NCBI GenBank assembly: GCA_002104905.1
Contig: MCFE01000064.1
Location: 1 to 64,000, forward strand
DNA: 64,000 bases
Source: Basidiobolus meristosporus CBS 931.73
Taxonomy: Eukaryota > Basidiobolomycota > Basidiobolomycetes > Basidiobolales > Basidiobolaceae
Direction of reading: 5' to 3'
In this document: positions 9,558 through 21,069 of the stretch, piece after piece
How the letters are laid out: every line of letters begins with the position of its first letter
Position numbering within the stretch: the first letter of the stretch is position 1
Notes under the pieces: generated by a model
The model's database searches: none
The model's input: the letters and a program-made list of their open reading frames with translations, nothing else
What the model was told of the DNA's origin: nothing
Translations under genes and position numbers: made by a program

Positions 9558-12500
9558 ATGTCCTCAGCAGCAAGCAATCCAAACCTTTCCATGTTGGAAG
9601 AAGCCAGAAGAAATCAGGAAGAACTTACTGAACAGCTTGAAAACATCATGATTGAAAGAAATACCATGATGATTGAGCACTCAAAGCTTGCCAAAACAAG
9701 ATCTGATAATCACCGTAGAGATGAACTCCTTGAAGTTATATCCGGTTACCAAGATGAAATTGGAATAATTAAGGAAGCACTGGAGAATATTGCCATAGTA
9801 ATTGACAGCATTGAAAATCCACCAAGCCTTGCTCTGCATCAGCCACCAAGAAGTCATGCCTTTGAATCCTCCAGATCTACATCTCCTTCTAGACCTGCCC
9901 CGGTGGTTGTCCCAAGATCCTTGCCTGTTTATGCTGAAGGCACCAATGCCATCAAGAATCCAACTGAGTTTCTTTACAAGTTTAGTCACGTCTTAGCTGC
10001 ACACCAGCTAGACCCTGACACCAACTGGGCTAGACTTTTGCCTCTCTGTCTCACAATGCAAGATGCTGACTGGGTTGAAGTGAACATTCCTTCCAATAGT
10101 ACGTGGAAAATTGCCCAAAACCTCTTTTGCAGCCATTTTGAAGATCCTCTCAAGAAAGCACATCTGAACTGCGACTTATGGAAAACTAAAATGCAAAAAG
10201 GTGAATCTGTGCAACACTTCTGTGATAGATTCAAAAGACAAATGAGATTAGCTGGAGTTAGTGATGATAATCCATTGCTTACTGCTCATTTTCTTTCAAA
10301 CTTTTCACACCAGCTACAGAGCAATATTGCTATTGTCAAAGCATGCAACCCTGCACGTAGCTATGACCAGATCTCAGAGATATGTACACTGGCAATCACC
10401 TTGACTGCAGCTGTTAGCCAGACTTCAGGCAGCTCAACCCAATATCCCACAACAGCCGGAAAAGAGACCAGTCATGTGACCAAGAAGCAGTCAACCGCTA
10501 CTAAGCACTGTGAGCTTCATGGAAAATGCTATCATTCTACCAGTGAATGCAAAGGCATTACCAAGCAGTCAAACAAGTCAGGAAACACCGCAGAAAAGCA
10601 GCAAAACACCAAAACTGATAATCCATATGCAGATGACAAGTGCTTTAAATGTGGAAATAAGGGACATAGATCACCTGCCTGTCCTGAGAAGAACTCCACA
10701 CCATCAGCCAAAATTACCCAGATCCTTGATGATCATTCAGCCAATGATACAATGGGGTATGAAGAAGCATATGAAGAACTTACAGTTCAAGATTATCACA
10801 ACCTCTTTGAGTTTCCGGCTAAAATTGCAACTGTCCAAGAAAAGAAGCAACCAATCACACAGCTCAAAGCCATAGAAGTGCCACTCACCCTCAATGGCCA
10901 ATCATACGTAGCACTACTGGATACCGGATCATCCAACTCTATTGTATCACCCAATGTAGTCAGAGAACTCAATTTGGAGATAGAAAAACGACCAGGAAAA
11001 ATCATTCTTGCAGCTAAGGATCTCTCAGCCCCAAGAATTGGCATTACCAACCCAATCAACATACATTGTGGCTCAGTAACCATAATCCATCAGATGGAAG
11101 TGATTGACATACCAGATGGACCTCAGGTAGTCATTGGTCTGGACACCTTCACCAAACTTGGCTTTCACATAGGCGGACTACCAGTTTCCTATCCAGGAAT
11201 CACTAAATCTCAGCCGCTCATAATGGATCAAATCCCAGAGATTATCTCATCCCAACCGGAAGAAGAAGAGTTAACCCCAACTTTTCAAGAATATTCTCAA
11301 TCAGTCAAATTAGATATTCAGCCGGCCATAGAGAGAAATCAGGCCATTCCAAGGAACAGCTTCTGCACCATCCCAGAGTCCATTGTTACACTAGAGACCC
11401 CACCTGGTGAGTCAACATGGAGGAGGCAATACCCAATTCCGCATTCATGTCAACACTTAGTTGATGAGATAGTCCAAAAATGGGCTGACAATGGAATTAT
11501 CACTCAAGCCCCTGTCAACACAACATTCAACAGCCTTTTGACGCTTGCACCAAAGAAAGATGCTGATGGAAATCTAACCCTGAAGAGACCCTGTTTGGAC
11601 CCCAGACCTCTGAACAAGCTTCTCCAAGATGACAAGTTTCCAATTCCAAGAATCCAAGATATCTTTTCCGCACTATCAGGAGCAAAAGTATTCTCCAAGT
11701 TGGACTTGAAGGATGCATATCACCAATTCCAGATCCATCCTGATCATCAGCATAAGACTGCCTTTACTTGGAATAATATGCAATGGATGTTTCAGGGAGC
11801 TCCCTTTGGCCTAAAGACACTTACCAGCAAGTTTCAGAGAGTCATGACTATAATACTCAAGAATGCACCATACGCATTAGTATTTGTTGATGATGTCATC
11901 ATATTTTCCACTAACCGTGATGATCATGCAGCCCATGCCACTGATGTAATCAACAGACTGACAAGTGCTGGACTGATTCTCAATGCTGAAAAGTGCAGAT
12001 TTGCCCGCCTCAAAATCAATCTACTTGGATTTATAGTCACACCAGCTGGCCACCAATTAGATCCTTTCAAACTGGTCAATATCCCAGAATGGCCAAAACC
12101 CACTAGCGCCAAGCAACTTCAACATTATCTTGGAGTATTCAACTATTTCAGGGAACACATACCACTCATGTCCTCATTGAGTGCCCCTTTAGATGCATTA
12201 CGCCATAGTCCTGATCTCACCTCAGCCTGGAACAAGACTCATGACCAAGCCTTTGAGTCACTCTGCCAACTGCTTCCACAAGCACCCACCTTATCCTACC
12301 CAGACTTTACTAAGCCCTTTATTGTTGCTACGGATGCATCTAATGTTGGGTTAGGGGCAGTCCTCTATCAAGATGAAGACCAAAATCCGCCTCACTGGAT
12401 CTCTTTCCAAGCCAGGTCCCTACAACCTGCTGAGAGAAACTACTCTGCTACCAAGAAGGAACTACTTGCCATAGTCTTTGCGTTGAAGAAGTTTCATCAG

Positions 12501-14042
12501 TATCTATGGGGTAATCCTTTTACCTTGTACACTGACCACCAAGCCCTTGTCTATAGCCACACTCAGAAGACTCTGACTCCAATGCTTACCAACTGGCTTG
12601 ATACTCTACTTGATTATGAATATACAGTTATTCATTGCCCAGGAATTCTCAACATCCTTCCTGACCACCTGTCAAGACTTTTTCCAACTTCACCTTGGGA
12701 GGGACATGTGATTACTGATGTAATCAGTAAACTCTCTACAACTTCCAAAATAATTCCTCAACTGGATTCAGCAACTTGGAAAATCCCACCTGAAGAACAA
12801 AGGAAAACATTGATACAGAGGAGTCATTTACTTGGCCACTTTGGAGCTGACACACTTATGAAGAAGCTACACTCTGATGGATATCACTGGCCAAATATCA
12901 AAGTTGACTGCTTAGAATTTGTCAAGTCGTGCAGAGAATGTCAACTTTACAATATCAGCTGCCATGGATTTCACCCTTTGAGCCCCATCCATGCAAGCCT
13001 TCCTATGGATCATATTGCAATTGATCTAGCTGGACCTTTCACCACTAGTGATGATGGTAATCACTACCTCTTTGTAATTGTGGATGTCTGCACACGTTTT
13101 GTCTTCCTCAAAGCTATCCCAGACAAGTATGCTGCCACTATTGCACAAGAACTATTCAAGCTCTTCTGCCTTTTTGGATTCCCTAAGGTCATTCAATCGG
13201 ATAATGGAACAGAATTTGTGAATCACGTGATCAAAGCCCTTTGCCAGAATAGCGCCATTGATCACCGTCTGATCACTCCATATCATCCCAAAGCTAATGG
13301 ACTGGCTGAAAGACATGTTCAGACCTCAGTGAACATCATCAGGAAATCTATCAAAGGTATCAAGAAGAATTGGGACAAGTACGTTCCAACTGTACAGTAT
13401 GCTATCAACACCAAAATTGCCACTCTACATGGATCAACACCATTTTCCTTGATGTTTGGAAGAAGATACAACCACTTTGGAGACTACCAGAATACAGAGT
13501 TAGCAAGTTTGAATACAGATAAGCTAAAGAACCGGCTTGAGTACCTTACCAACATTGTCTACCCTGCTATCAGTGCCAGAAGTAAGGCCTCTCAGCAAAA
13601 GATGACTTCAACGTATGCCTCAAGACACAGGAACAGCAGCTTCCCAGATGGGTCATATGTCATGACACTAGATCCAATCCGGCAATCTAAGCTTGACCCC
13701 AAGTATGAAGGACCATTCAAGGTTGTCAGACGCACTACTGGAGGATCTTATGTACTTCAGGATAACACTGGAGCACTGCTACCCAAAAACTTTCCACCTT
13801 CTTCACTCAAACTTATTTCTCAAGACCCAGTAACTTTGGAATCCTATGAAGTTGAAGCTATTGTGGACCATGATGGAGAAGAACCAAATTGCCTTTATTT
13901 AGTCAAGTGGAAAGGCTATGATGCCAAACACAACACCTGGGAACCTTACACCAACTTTGATGATGTTGCCATTATTGATCAGTATTGGAACCGCAGAGGA
14001 ACCCAGAAGGTATCAAAAAACTCCTCTTCCGGAAGGAAGTGA
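9558..14042 (+). CDS. Gag-Pol polyprotein with chromodomain (Ty3/gypsy)
   Basis: One uninterrupted frame of 1494 residues. An N-terminal coiled coil is followed by a retrotransposon Gag domain and a CCHC zinc knuckle near residues 362-375 (CFKCGNKGHRSPAC). The aspartic protease carries DTGS at D455. Reverse transcriptase has FVDD with D778 and D779. RNase H follows (ATDASN near residue 926). Integrase has an HHCC zinc-binding region around 1090-1130 and a catalytic triad D1156, D1215 and E1251 with 35 residues between the last two. A chromodomain around 1430-1480 (YLVKWKGY, NTWEP) probably directs integration to modified chromatin. All catalytic motifs are intact. The stop codon lies directly against the 3' LTR. 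Confidence 0.95.
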   Translation: MSSAASNPNLSMLEEARRNQEELTEQLENIMIERNTMMIEHSKLAKTRSDNHRRDELLEVISGYQDEIGIIKEALENIAIVIDSIENPPSLALHQPPRSHAFESSRSTSPSRPAPVVVPRSLPVYAEGTNAIKNPTEFLYKFSHVLAAHQLDPDTNWARLLPLCLTMQDADWVEVNIPSNSTWKIAQNLFCSHFEDPLKKAHLNCDLWKTKMQKGESVQHFCDRFKRQMRLAGVSDDNPLLTAHFLSNFSHQLQSNIAIVKACNPARSYDQISEICTLAITLTAAVSQTSGSSTQYPTTAGKETSHVTKKQSTATKHCELHGKCYHSTSECKGITKQSNKSGNTAEKQQNTKTDNPYADDKCFKCGNKGHRSPACPEKNSTPSAKITQILDDHSANDTMGYEEAYEELTVQDYHNLFEFPAKIATVQEKKQPITQLKAIEVPLTLNGQSYVALLDTGSSNSIVSPNVVRELNLEIEKRPGKIILAAKDLSAPRIGITNPINIHCGSVTIIHQMEVIDIPDGPQVVIGLDTFTKLGFHIGGLPVSYPGITKSQPLIMDQIPEIISSQPEEEELTPTFQEYSQSVKLDIQPAIERNQAIPRNSFCTIPESIVTLETPPGESTWRRQYPIPHSCQHLVDEIVQKWADNGIITQAPVNTTFNSLLTLAPKKDADGNLTLKRPCLDPRPLNKLLQDDKFPIPRIQDIFSALSGAKVFSKLDLKDAYHQFQIHPDHQHKTAFTWNNMQWMFQGAPFGLKTLTSKFQRVMTIILKNAPYALVFVDDVIIFSTNRDDHAAHATDVINRLTSAGLILNAEKCRFARLKINLLGFIVTPAGHQLDPFKLVNIPEWPKPTSAKQLQHYLGVFNYFREHIPLMSSLSAPLDALRHSPDLTSAWNKTHDQAFESLCQLLPQAPTLSYPDFTKPFIVATDASNVGLGAVLYQDEDQNPPHWISFQARSLQPAERNYSATKKELLAIVFALKKFHQYLWGNPFTLYTDHQALVYSHTQKTLTPMLTNWLDTLLDYEYTVIHCPGILNILPDHLSRLFPTSPWEGHVITDVISKLSTTSKIIPQLDSATWKIPPEEQRKTLIQRSHLLGHFGADTLMKKLHSDGYHWPNIKVDCLEFVKSCRECQLYNISCHGFHPLSPIHASLPMDHIAIDLAGPFTTSDDGNHYLFVIVDVCTRFVFLKAIPDKYAATIAQELFKLFCLFGFPKVIQSDNGTEFVNHVIKALCQNSAIDHRLITPYHPKANGLAERHVQTSVNIIRKSIKGIKKNWDKYVPTVQYAINTKIATLHGSTPFSLMFGRRYNHFGDYQNTELASLNTDKLKNRLEYLTNIVYPAISARSKASQQKMTSTYASRHRNSSFPDGSYVMTLDPIRQSKLDPKYEGPFKVVRRTTGGSYVLQDNTGALLPKNFPPSSLKLISQDPVTLESYEVEAIVDHDGEEPNCLYLVKWKGYDAKHNTWEPYTNFDDVAIIDQYWNRRGTQKVSKNSSSGRK
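14031..14042 (+). promoter_or_regulatory. Polypurine tract of the gypsy element
   Basis: GGAAGGAAGTGA lies immediately before the 3' LTR, where the plus-strand primer must be. It overlaps the last codons and the TGA stop of the polyprotein, so one sequence serves both coding and replication. Confidence 0.7.
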
Positions 14043-14681
14043 TGTTGTGCATCAACATTTAAAACTTAGCCAATTTTACTCCGTTTGAAAATCTAGTACC
14101 CTAACTGATTTTCCCTAACCCAAACATAACAAATCCCAGTTACAGTTTATTTTATCCCACCTCAGAATCTATTTTTAGCTATCACACCTGATCTATTTTC
14201 AAATGGTCATTACGTTATCAACCTATCTGCCAAGCCTTCCCAGGTGATTAGTCATCTGAGATCTATCCAACCACTGTGCAGTTGCCAAGACATCAGTTGA
14301 TTGATGATTCCCTTGGCGCTGACTAATTCAACTTGATCAGAAAAGTATAAATAAAGTTTACTGAACCTTTTGGTTTAGTGTGTGTCTCAACAAAATTAGG
14401 ATTCTGTCTCAGCAAAAATAAGAATCCAACAATTCCGTTCTAGTTTCTATCCAAGCCTAGTATATCTAGCACTCCAAAGAACACCAAGCCTAGCCTGCCT
14501 AGCAAACAAATATCATTGCCTTTATAGCCAACCCAGCTATATCCAAGACCAATATTAGATCAGAATCTTTCTGCTAATATATCCACCACTCTCTGACAAT
14601 TCTAAGATTCTGCACTTAATTGTCCCTTTGGTTCAGTTAAACCATTCAAGAGTTTTATTACACTTTCTCTTGGATACAACA
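14043..14681 (+). repeat. Gypsy 3' LTR
   Basis: 639 bp, starting TGTTGTGCATC directly after the polyprotein stop and ending GGATACAACA. It is nearly identical to the 5' LTR. Confidence 0.94.
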
Positions 14682-14686
14682 GATCC

Positions 14687-15887
14687 ACTGTCCTCTAAGT
14701 TTTGTCCCCAATCAGCATCAGAGTATCACACAAGATCCTGCACTGAGCTCTTATAGGCGTCTCCCCCCCTAACCACAAGTCACCATATGAGTCTTAACAT
14801 GTGCCAAAACTGCTTTAGAATTTTAAAGCAAATTTTAAGCTGCAGAATGATACCAAGTAATCAATAGTTCAACATCCGCACTATGGAAACCCCCATTAAT
14901 ATTGATTAACTTTACAAACATCACTAGTTACAATCAGATCGCATAGTAGTCCAGCAACAAAACAAATGGAATTGTGAGCGATGAAAAATTAGGCATTTAT
15001 GGATCTGAGCTATCCTGAAGAATCACAATGGATGGAAATCTCATCATCACAAGTGGGATGTCGGTGGAGTTATCGCAAGCCTTGCTAACCAAGCTCACAG
15101 GTGGCTTAAATTGCTGTGACAGAGGAGTGCTTGGTTTGACTTGACTATTGTTGAAAATAGCTAATCCAATCGACCCCTGACCTCCAGATTGCTAGAATGA
15201 TTGAACGTGAATAGCCTGGTAATAATCGCTTGCTGCACTTGCTACAATTAGTAATATTGGCGCCTAAATATTATCTCCCCACACCCTCCAGGTTTTCATC
15301 ACCCGAGCCTGAAGAAGCACATTCAGAACCCCTCAGTCTGCACAATGAGATTTCATTTCCAGGAAATAAGCATCTAACGCCCAGGCGGCAAAGTGGTTCC
15401 TACCCCCTAAATAATGGGCATCTCTATGGGAATTGTTGGTACGATGTTGTCAATCCAATTATTATGCTTACCACTCGCATGATAATTTGGCTCACCCCTC
15501 CATCACTGCTCAACTACACAAGTTGGTATGACGCTCCGATGGTCCACATGATTCTCGGGGTCAGATAGCGTAGGCTTGCATGGAATCAGTAATGAAAACT
15601 TCGCTTCAAGTAGGATTTATTTACATGGAGATGATCAGTTGAGAAAGCCAATAAACACTGAGACAAAGGCCGGCGAGAACGTATTCGCTGAGATCGGAAA
15701 CTATATCTTACATATGATCCATACTCCTCTCACTGGCTACCACACTTGAGTACCGCCAGGCCACTCAGTGGATTTGAATGAACAAGCAAAACTACTTGGT
15801 GGATGATCCTACCACCACAGGAATTATGTAAGGATTAGGTGGAATTATTGATAATGTTAGAGTAATGGCAATTGCAAAGTATGATGA
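14687..15887. other. Intergenic DNA between the gypsy element and the WOPR gene
   Basis: About 1.2 kb. An open frame at 15230-15568 on the plus strand has no recognisable domain and no good start context, so it is not called. The last few hundred bases are presumably the 3' region of the minus-strand WOPR gene. Confidence 0.5.
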
Positions 15888-16847
15888 CTAAAACCGAGCG
15901 AATGAGTGGCTCAAAATTGCCAATTGACGCCGGTCTTCACTGTGTAGAGCGGACTCAAGCCGCATATCAAGATATGGTACTGCCAGCGGAGGCAATGTTC
16001 TAAAACTTTGGTTGGGGCTCGCTTTCTCCAAAAGATGTGGCAAGATCTCGGGTAAGTTTGGGATGCGAGTGGGACTACCATTTTTTGGTAGAGACAAGGA
16101 ATTGTCTAGAGCCGGGCTAGCTCTACGGTCTAAAAGCCCTTCCTCTTGCTTGATTTCGAGACTGACTGGCGGCATGTTTGAAGTTAAGCTGAAAGTGCTG
16201 GTTGTTTGTGCATCTCTAGAGTGTGATGTCGAGGTAGAAGAGCTATACGGGGAGTTCCTCTTATGCTGAGCTAGATTTCTCTGTAGCTCCTTTTCAAAGT
16301 CGCTGCCAGTAGGATTCGTCATACTAACTGGCCATTCATCAGTCATGTCGGGGTACAAACCTTTCGGAATCACTATTTGAGCAAAGAACGGATCCTTTGA
16401 AGGGGAAGGCGTTTTATCAATGGACAACTGGCTCTTACGATAGTAAGCAACCAAGTGGAGCTTCCTATGATCAGCAGTAGTACATGAGAGTGATTGCTTG
16501 ATCAGACAGCTGCTGTCCACGTCCAAATCCATCAGGTTTCCGGTCATAGAAGTCATGGGCGGGGACTCGGTTAACTTTGCGGATTTACGCTTTCCCTCCA
16601 GTTCACTATAAGTAAGAAAACTTCCATGAACACGAGAGGGAGACCAGGTGCGGCCATCAGTCCACCGCCTCATTCCAGCTTCCTCCTCTTCCCATACGTA
16701 TACCGAGCCGGAGCGTAAACTTTGTCTTTCTTTATCGCTTAGCCGGCGTTGAACACGCCTAAGATAACCTAGTCTACAAGCTTCGAAGATCAGCAAGGCA
16801 TCTTGAATGCTCTCAATCACACCATAGTAGGTTTCCATGGTGGTCAT
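15888..16847 (-). CDS. WOPR-domain (Gti1/Pac2 family) transcription factor
   Basis: Single exon, 319 residues from the first ATG at 16847; the frame is open further upstream but without an ATG. Residues 5-85 form the first WOPR subdomain: TYYGVIES, DALLIFEACRLG, RRLSDKER, SGSVYVWEEEEAGMRRWTDG, TWSPSRV and FLTYSEL are all characteristic. The second subdomain follows a short linker (CLIKQSLSCTT, LHLVAYY). Family members (Wor1, Ryp1, Gti1, Pac2, Sge1) are fungal DNA-binding regulators of morphological switching and, in pathogens, of effector expression. The remaining half is Ser/Pro-rich and probably disordered. The gene stands alone between two retrotransposon regions. The family call is firm; the biological role here is not known. 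Confidence 0.93.
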   Translation of the reverse strand: MTTMETYYGVIESIQDALLIFEACRLGYLRRVQRRLSDKERQSLRSGSVYVWEEEEAGMRRWTDGRTWSPSRVHGSFLTYSELEGKRKSAKLTESPPMTSMTGNLMDLDVDSSCLIKQSLSCTTADHRKLHLVAYYRKSQLSIDKTPSPSKDPFFAQIVIPKGLYPDMTDEWPVSMTNPTGSDFEKELQRNLAQHKRNSPYSSSTSTSHSRDAQTTSTFSLTSNMPPVSLEIKQEEGLLDRRASPALDNSLSLPKNGSPTRIPNLPEILPHLLEKASPNQSFRTLPPLAVPYLDMRLESALHSEDRRQLAILSHSFARF

Positions 16848-19800
16848 TGTGTTAAGTATATCTGGTGAAGGGCTAAGACTGCAAGGCGCAAAATGGGATT
16901 CCCAAAAGGAGGTTTTGAACAAGAAAGGGACAAAATCAAATGTGCGGGCAACAATAAGGACTGGAGAGTAACCACCAGTGAAAAAGGAAAATTCCAACCT
17001 GCGATGAAAATTCAGGGAAATCGGCTTTTAAAAGGAGAAGCCAACCTTATCGGTCGTTGAGCGACCCTGATTGGTTAGCCAAATCTATTAAATCCCTTAA
17101 ACGTATTTTGCTTTCCGACTACAGGTTTTTGGTACTGATCCTGTCATCTAAACTTAGATTAATTCCCCCCAAGCTAATACTATCTCCTCACTGACTCACC
17201 TGAGATTGTTTCATGTCACCAACAAATATGGTAAATTCTGCGAATTCCCCAAATTCAACCAATTCTACGTTTACGCAGCCCTCAATCCCTCCATTCAGCC
17301 GAATGCAACCTCGAATACCGCAAGCTCAGCCCGTATTGCGTCTGACAGAGCGTGAACAAGCTTGCAGAGAGAATATCCGACCGACACCAGACACCTCATG
17401 CTCACCTGGCTCTTGGCAAGAGACTGGATTGGGAAATTTGTGCATGGGTTACATTTCCAAGGTTAAGGGGTATGAACAGCATGCAGCCCCTCACCATAGG
17501 CAACACGTTGGACGCTGATTCCATGAGCATTAGCACCCGTTTGGCCATGATAATCTTGGAGCATTGCGGCTAGTCTTAGTCACACACCTGATTAGTCATC
17601 AGGTATGTTATTTTCGTCCATACTATTGGCTAACACGATCTACCACGGCCGAAATGACTGGAATTGAAGAGAGGTTGAACCCGGATCCCTACCACCTTGC
17701 ACATGACAAAACTGCTTCTCGCTATTTTGGGATTAGCACGGATAGGAACCTTAATTTCCTAGCCACTGGATCCCAAGGTGAATCACTCGAATGCTAGGTG
17801 ATTGGATCTGTCGATAGAGTGGTGCGGTTGCTTAGATAGGAAGGATGCATCTAGGATTGCTATACCAAGTTAGGTTATATAGGTCTCCTTCCCTCAATAG
17901 CTGTATCACGTTTCTGCTTTGAGTGGTCGCGGTCAAAGCTTTATAAGTTCTAGTACCCAGTGCTCAGAGTGGGCTAATGTTGTGCGACATTTCACTAGGC
18001 CAGGTAATATCGGTCAGTCAGTTCCCATCTGAACCGGCTGCGAAAATAGAGGTGAACATAGGGTTGGATAAAATGGGGTTGTTCGAGCATTTGCAATCAG
18101 AAGGAGTATTTTCCACATTGAGAGCGGTAAGAATGAGTGGAGGGTACACATAGATGGTATGTCTTACAAGCCAGGTCGTTTATCTGATTTTTAATAACGT
18201 TGCTAATGGCTAAGCCTATATTTAACCATCACTTCTAGATAATTGCCCATTTGATCCAGGAACTGCATGACAGCACTGGGGGGGTGAAATAAGCAAAAAG
18301 CATCTAGACTCTTTCGACTTCACTTTGAAGGTGTAGACCATATCTTGTCCACAGTCAATCACCACAAGTATTCTTAATTCAAACCCAGAACAGACCTTAC
18401 TTCAGCCTTTTGAAGGACTAATACCCAAACCTGCCCGAAACCTATCAAATTCTTTGGGCTGTACTAGGGACAAAGGCACAGGATGTTTACCTCATCAAAT
18501 CCGGTCGTACACCAACCTTGATATCCATTCTTCCAAGGATCCTCATTGGGTTTGAGGCAAACGGGTATGTCGTGGATTCAATGAGCAGAAAATTTGCTTC
18601 GTGAAATCTGAGATACGCTCAGTCACATGCATGTATATATATTTATATTACGGTTTGTCTACCGTGACAATATCAAGTGGATACCAAATTAAGCTTGCCA
18701 GTGATTCATCGGCCAATGATTACCAGCGACTGTTTCATCTCATCTTGTCCTCCAAGCCATTCATTGGATACTTTTGGCATCGTTCCCCATTCTGAACAAT
18801 GTTGTAAGTGAAGATAAACAAATCCCATCAAATCCATTTTCGAGACCATAATCCGGGCGATTATCCGGGCACTTCTCCCTATTGTTATCTCACATTCTAC
18901 TGCATCAACATTTAATTACGGCGATGTTACCCTGACCTCCTCGCCAAGTATTTTAACCTTATCCTCTGGCGATGCAATGCAATGCACCACCACTTCTGCT
19001 GTGGGCTTTTCGTGATTACCATCAATCTATTACTCTTATACAGCCATCAACTCACAACCCTGTTCAAGTACTAGGGTTTGTTTCTCAGCACCACTTGGAT
19101 GTTTGGCGTATGGGTGCCACCAACAATAGGTTCCATGGTTCACCTACGTCAGGGATTCATAATCTGACCCCGAAAAGCTATACCGGGCATCTGATATCCG
19201 GTATATCACGTGATGCTTCAAGTGGTCCTAGGTTTTGAGGATGAAGCGGTTGCGGTTATTTAAGGTGGAACATCCACATGTTGATCCATTGACATACAGG
19301 CGGGTATTTATGGGTCTGATGGCGTTTCGTAGAACACTCTGTGGTAGGTTATGCAATGGTATGCTCAAGATATTGATTGGGAATTCACCTGATGCTACAT
19401 TTAGGATGATCCTGGAATTGTATGGCTGAGAGAGACTCGAGCATGAATGCCAACCTTGAAACATACTATAAACTCCAATTAATCAGCATTTTTGTTAACA
19501 CTCTTTTTCAAGTGGTAAAGCAAGTGACAGTGGGACCTTACAAGTGAATTGGTGTGTATTTTGCAACTGACTGGTGGACTTGGGTTGTGTTTTGGAAGTG
19601 CTTGGTAAAGCCAAATCTTGCCAGGTCTGTTTTCATAATTTTTTGTATGCCCATATTTCCAAGGAATCTACTCATCCACCTTCTACAAGTATCTCTCAAT
19701 TTGGTGTCACTAGGGACCTTATGCATGGGGGCTTAGAGGTGGCACTCAATTGCTGGGTGGATAGGCATGGGCAATATCTACTGACTAATACATCCACCAC

Positions 19801-19869
19801 AATTTCTATAAGTGGCAGTTTTGGTGAAAGCAGGTATATATAATCTACAGACTTGTGTTACCAAAATAC
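16848..19869. other. Three-kb gap without a supported gene
   Basis: Several short open frames occur (for example 17213-17518 and 18972-19238, plus strand) but none has a recognisable domain, signal peptide or exon structure. The first is Ser/Asn/Pro-rich and starts 366 bp from the divergent WOPR start, so an expressed upstream transcript cannot be excluded. No clear transposon boundaries were seen before the copia LTR at 19870. Confidence 0.45.
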
Positions 19870-20218
19870 TGTTGTAAAAATTTGTAATTCCACCTAAATA
19901 TTCACCTAACTTAGTCACTTAGATCATTACCTTCAAATCCTAGAGAATACTGACCAAATTCCTTGTTGGGATTTACTTAGAATATTTTCACCAAAATACC
20001 AGGTACCCAGAACTTGAAAATTCTCAAAGTTATCCAAACAGCCCCAAACTCTGCACACATGCTCTTGAGACCTTTCTTAACCTATTCTACAGGTTGTTTA
20101 TGATAAGACCATATATAAGTATAAATACTACTTTTACATTGAAGAAATCATTAAGTGAAAACCACATAATCTACTTGTCCTCCCAATCACTTCCAATATC
20201 TCCTAGACTCCTACAACA
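19870..20218 (+). mobile_element. Solo copia LTR
   Basis: 349 bp, the same length as the LTRs of the complete copia element at 22.6-27.3 kb and clearly the same family (TGTTGTAAAAATTTG start, ACAACA end, AGTATAAATACTAC promoter block). The flanks AATAC and AACAC differ by one base, consistent with an aged target duplication. Confidence 0.85.
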
Positions 20219-21069
20219 AACACAATCAAGGCATGTGATAGACATTTGGGCCATTTTTTGAAATATGCAATTTAGGGTTTGGACTAAGAGGTGAATTGGT
20301 GTAATTTGATGAATGTATGCTTTGGGCTTGCAGATGAGGCAGCATACTCTGTGTAAGTATTTTTGCCAAGATTACTGAATTATGTCAGGGAAGCTCATCC
20401 AAAATTTCTGCTGACATAGAGGACTTTGCATAGTAAATCATTGGCCCTGTTTAATTTCCTGAGATTCAACATGAATTAACGCAACACTGACTGCATTTGA
20501 CAGACTTTTTGAATGCTTAATTGGAAGCCAACAAGAAATATACAAATAGCAGGTAGTAATCATTATCTAATACTTCAAAATTGGGATTATTTGAGCTCCT
20601 TGATTGTGATCCACCCCAAATATGATTTAAAATTGTCAGGCAAAAAAGTCAACTAGAAACCAGTAGAAGATCATAATATCAGCAGAACTATAAGTTTCTT
20701 TCAGCTTACAGCTCTTAATACCCTTGGTTCTAGCTATTAGGCTGATAAGAGGACATAGTTTCATGGAGGAGGCAATACTGAGGAACACTATTACAGGATT
20801 TGATCACCCATTACTCACCACTTTCACATATATTGGTAATCAAAAGTATGAAGGAGAAACACCAGCTGAATGCCAGTAAAATACCACTAGAATACCAGTA
20901 GACTACTGGTAGATTATCAAATGAGCTATAAGTATGGGGTTTATCCAAGGGAGATGTTGGGTTGTGTATGAGCATAAGAATATGGCAGCTGGGTTGTATA
21001 CTCTACCTGGTGTTGTATATGCAAAAGTCTGTGAGTTGTGTGAAATAGTAGATAGAAGTACCTATACTT
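20219..21069. other. Gene-free repetitive DNA
   Basis: No coding region is supported. Near 20862-20910 there are runs of the motif CAGCTGAATGCCAG and ATACCAGTAG that recur, inverted, near 27622 on the other side of the copia nest. Confidence 0.45.

Larger units (their letters stand above)
8874..14686 (+). mobile_element. Complete Ty3/gypsy chromovirus-type LTR retrotransposon
   Basis: A full element bounded by a perfect 5-bp target duplication, GATCC at 8874-8878 and 14682-14686. It has two 639-bp LTRs and one long open frame encoding Gag-Pol with a C-terminal chromodomain. I counted only about three mismatches between the LTRs: the first base (C in the 5' copy, T in the 3' copy), and two transitions. 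Insertion was therefore recent and the element could still be active. No tRNA-type primer binding site is obvious after the 5' LTR, where the sequence starts with a T run; self-priming as in Tf1-like elements is possible but not shown. Confidence 0.93.

Noticed and set aside
15230-15568. 112-codon plus-strand frame
   Set aside because: No recognisable domain, signal or exon structure.
16848-16997. Longer N-terminus for the WOPR protein
   Set aside because: The extension has no ATG; it begins with TTG, and the WOPR domain starts within a few residues of the first ATG at 16847.
17213-17518. Ser/Asn/Pro-rich plus-strand frame upstream of the WOPR gene
   Set aside because: No domain, low-complexity start, and the frame degrades quickly; no splice structure could be built.
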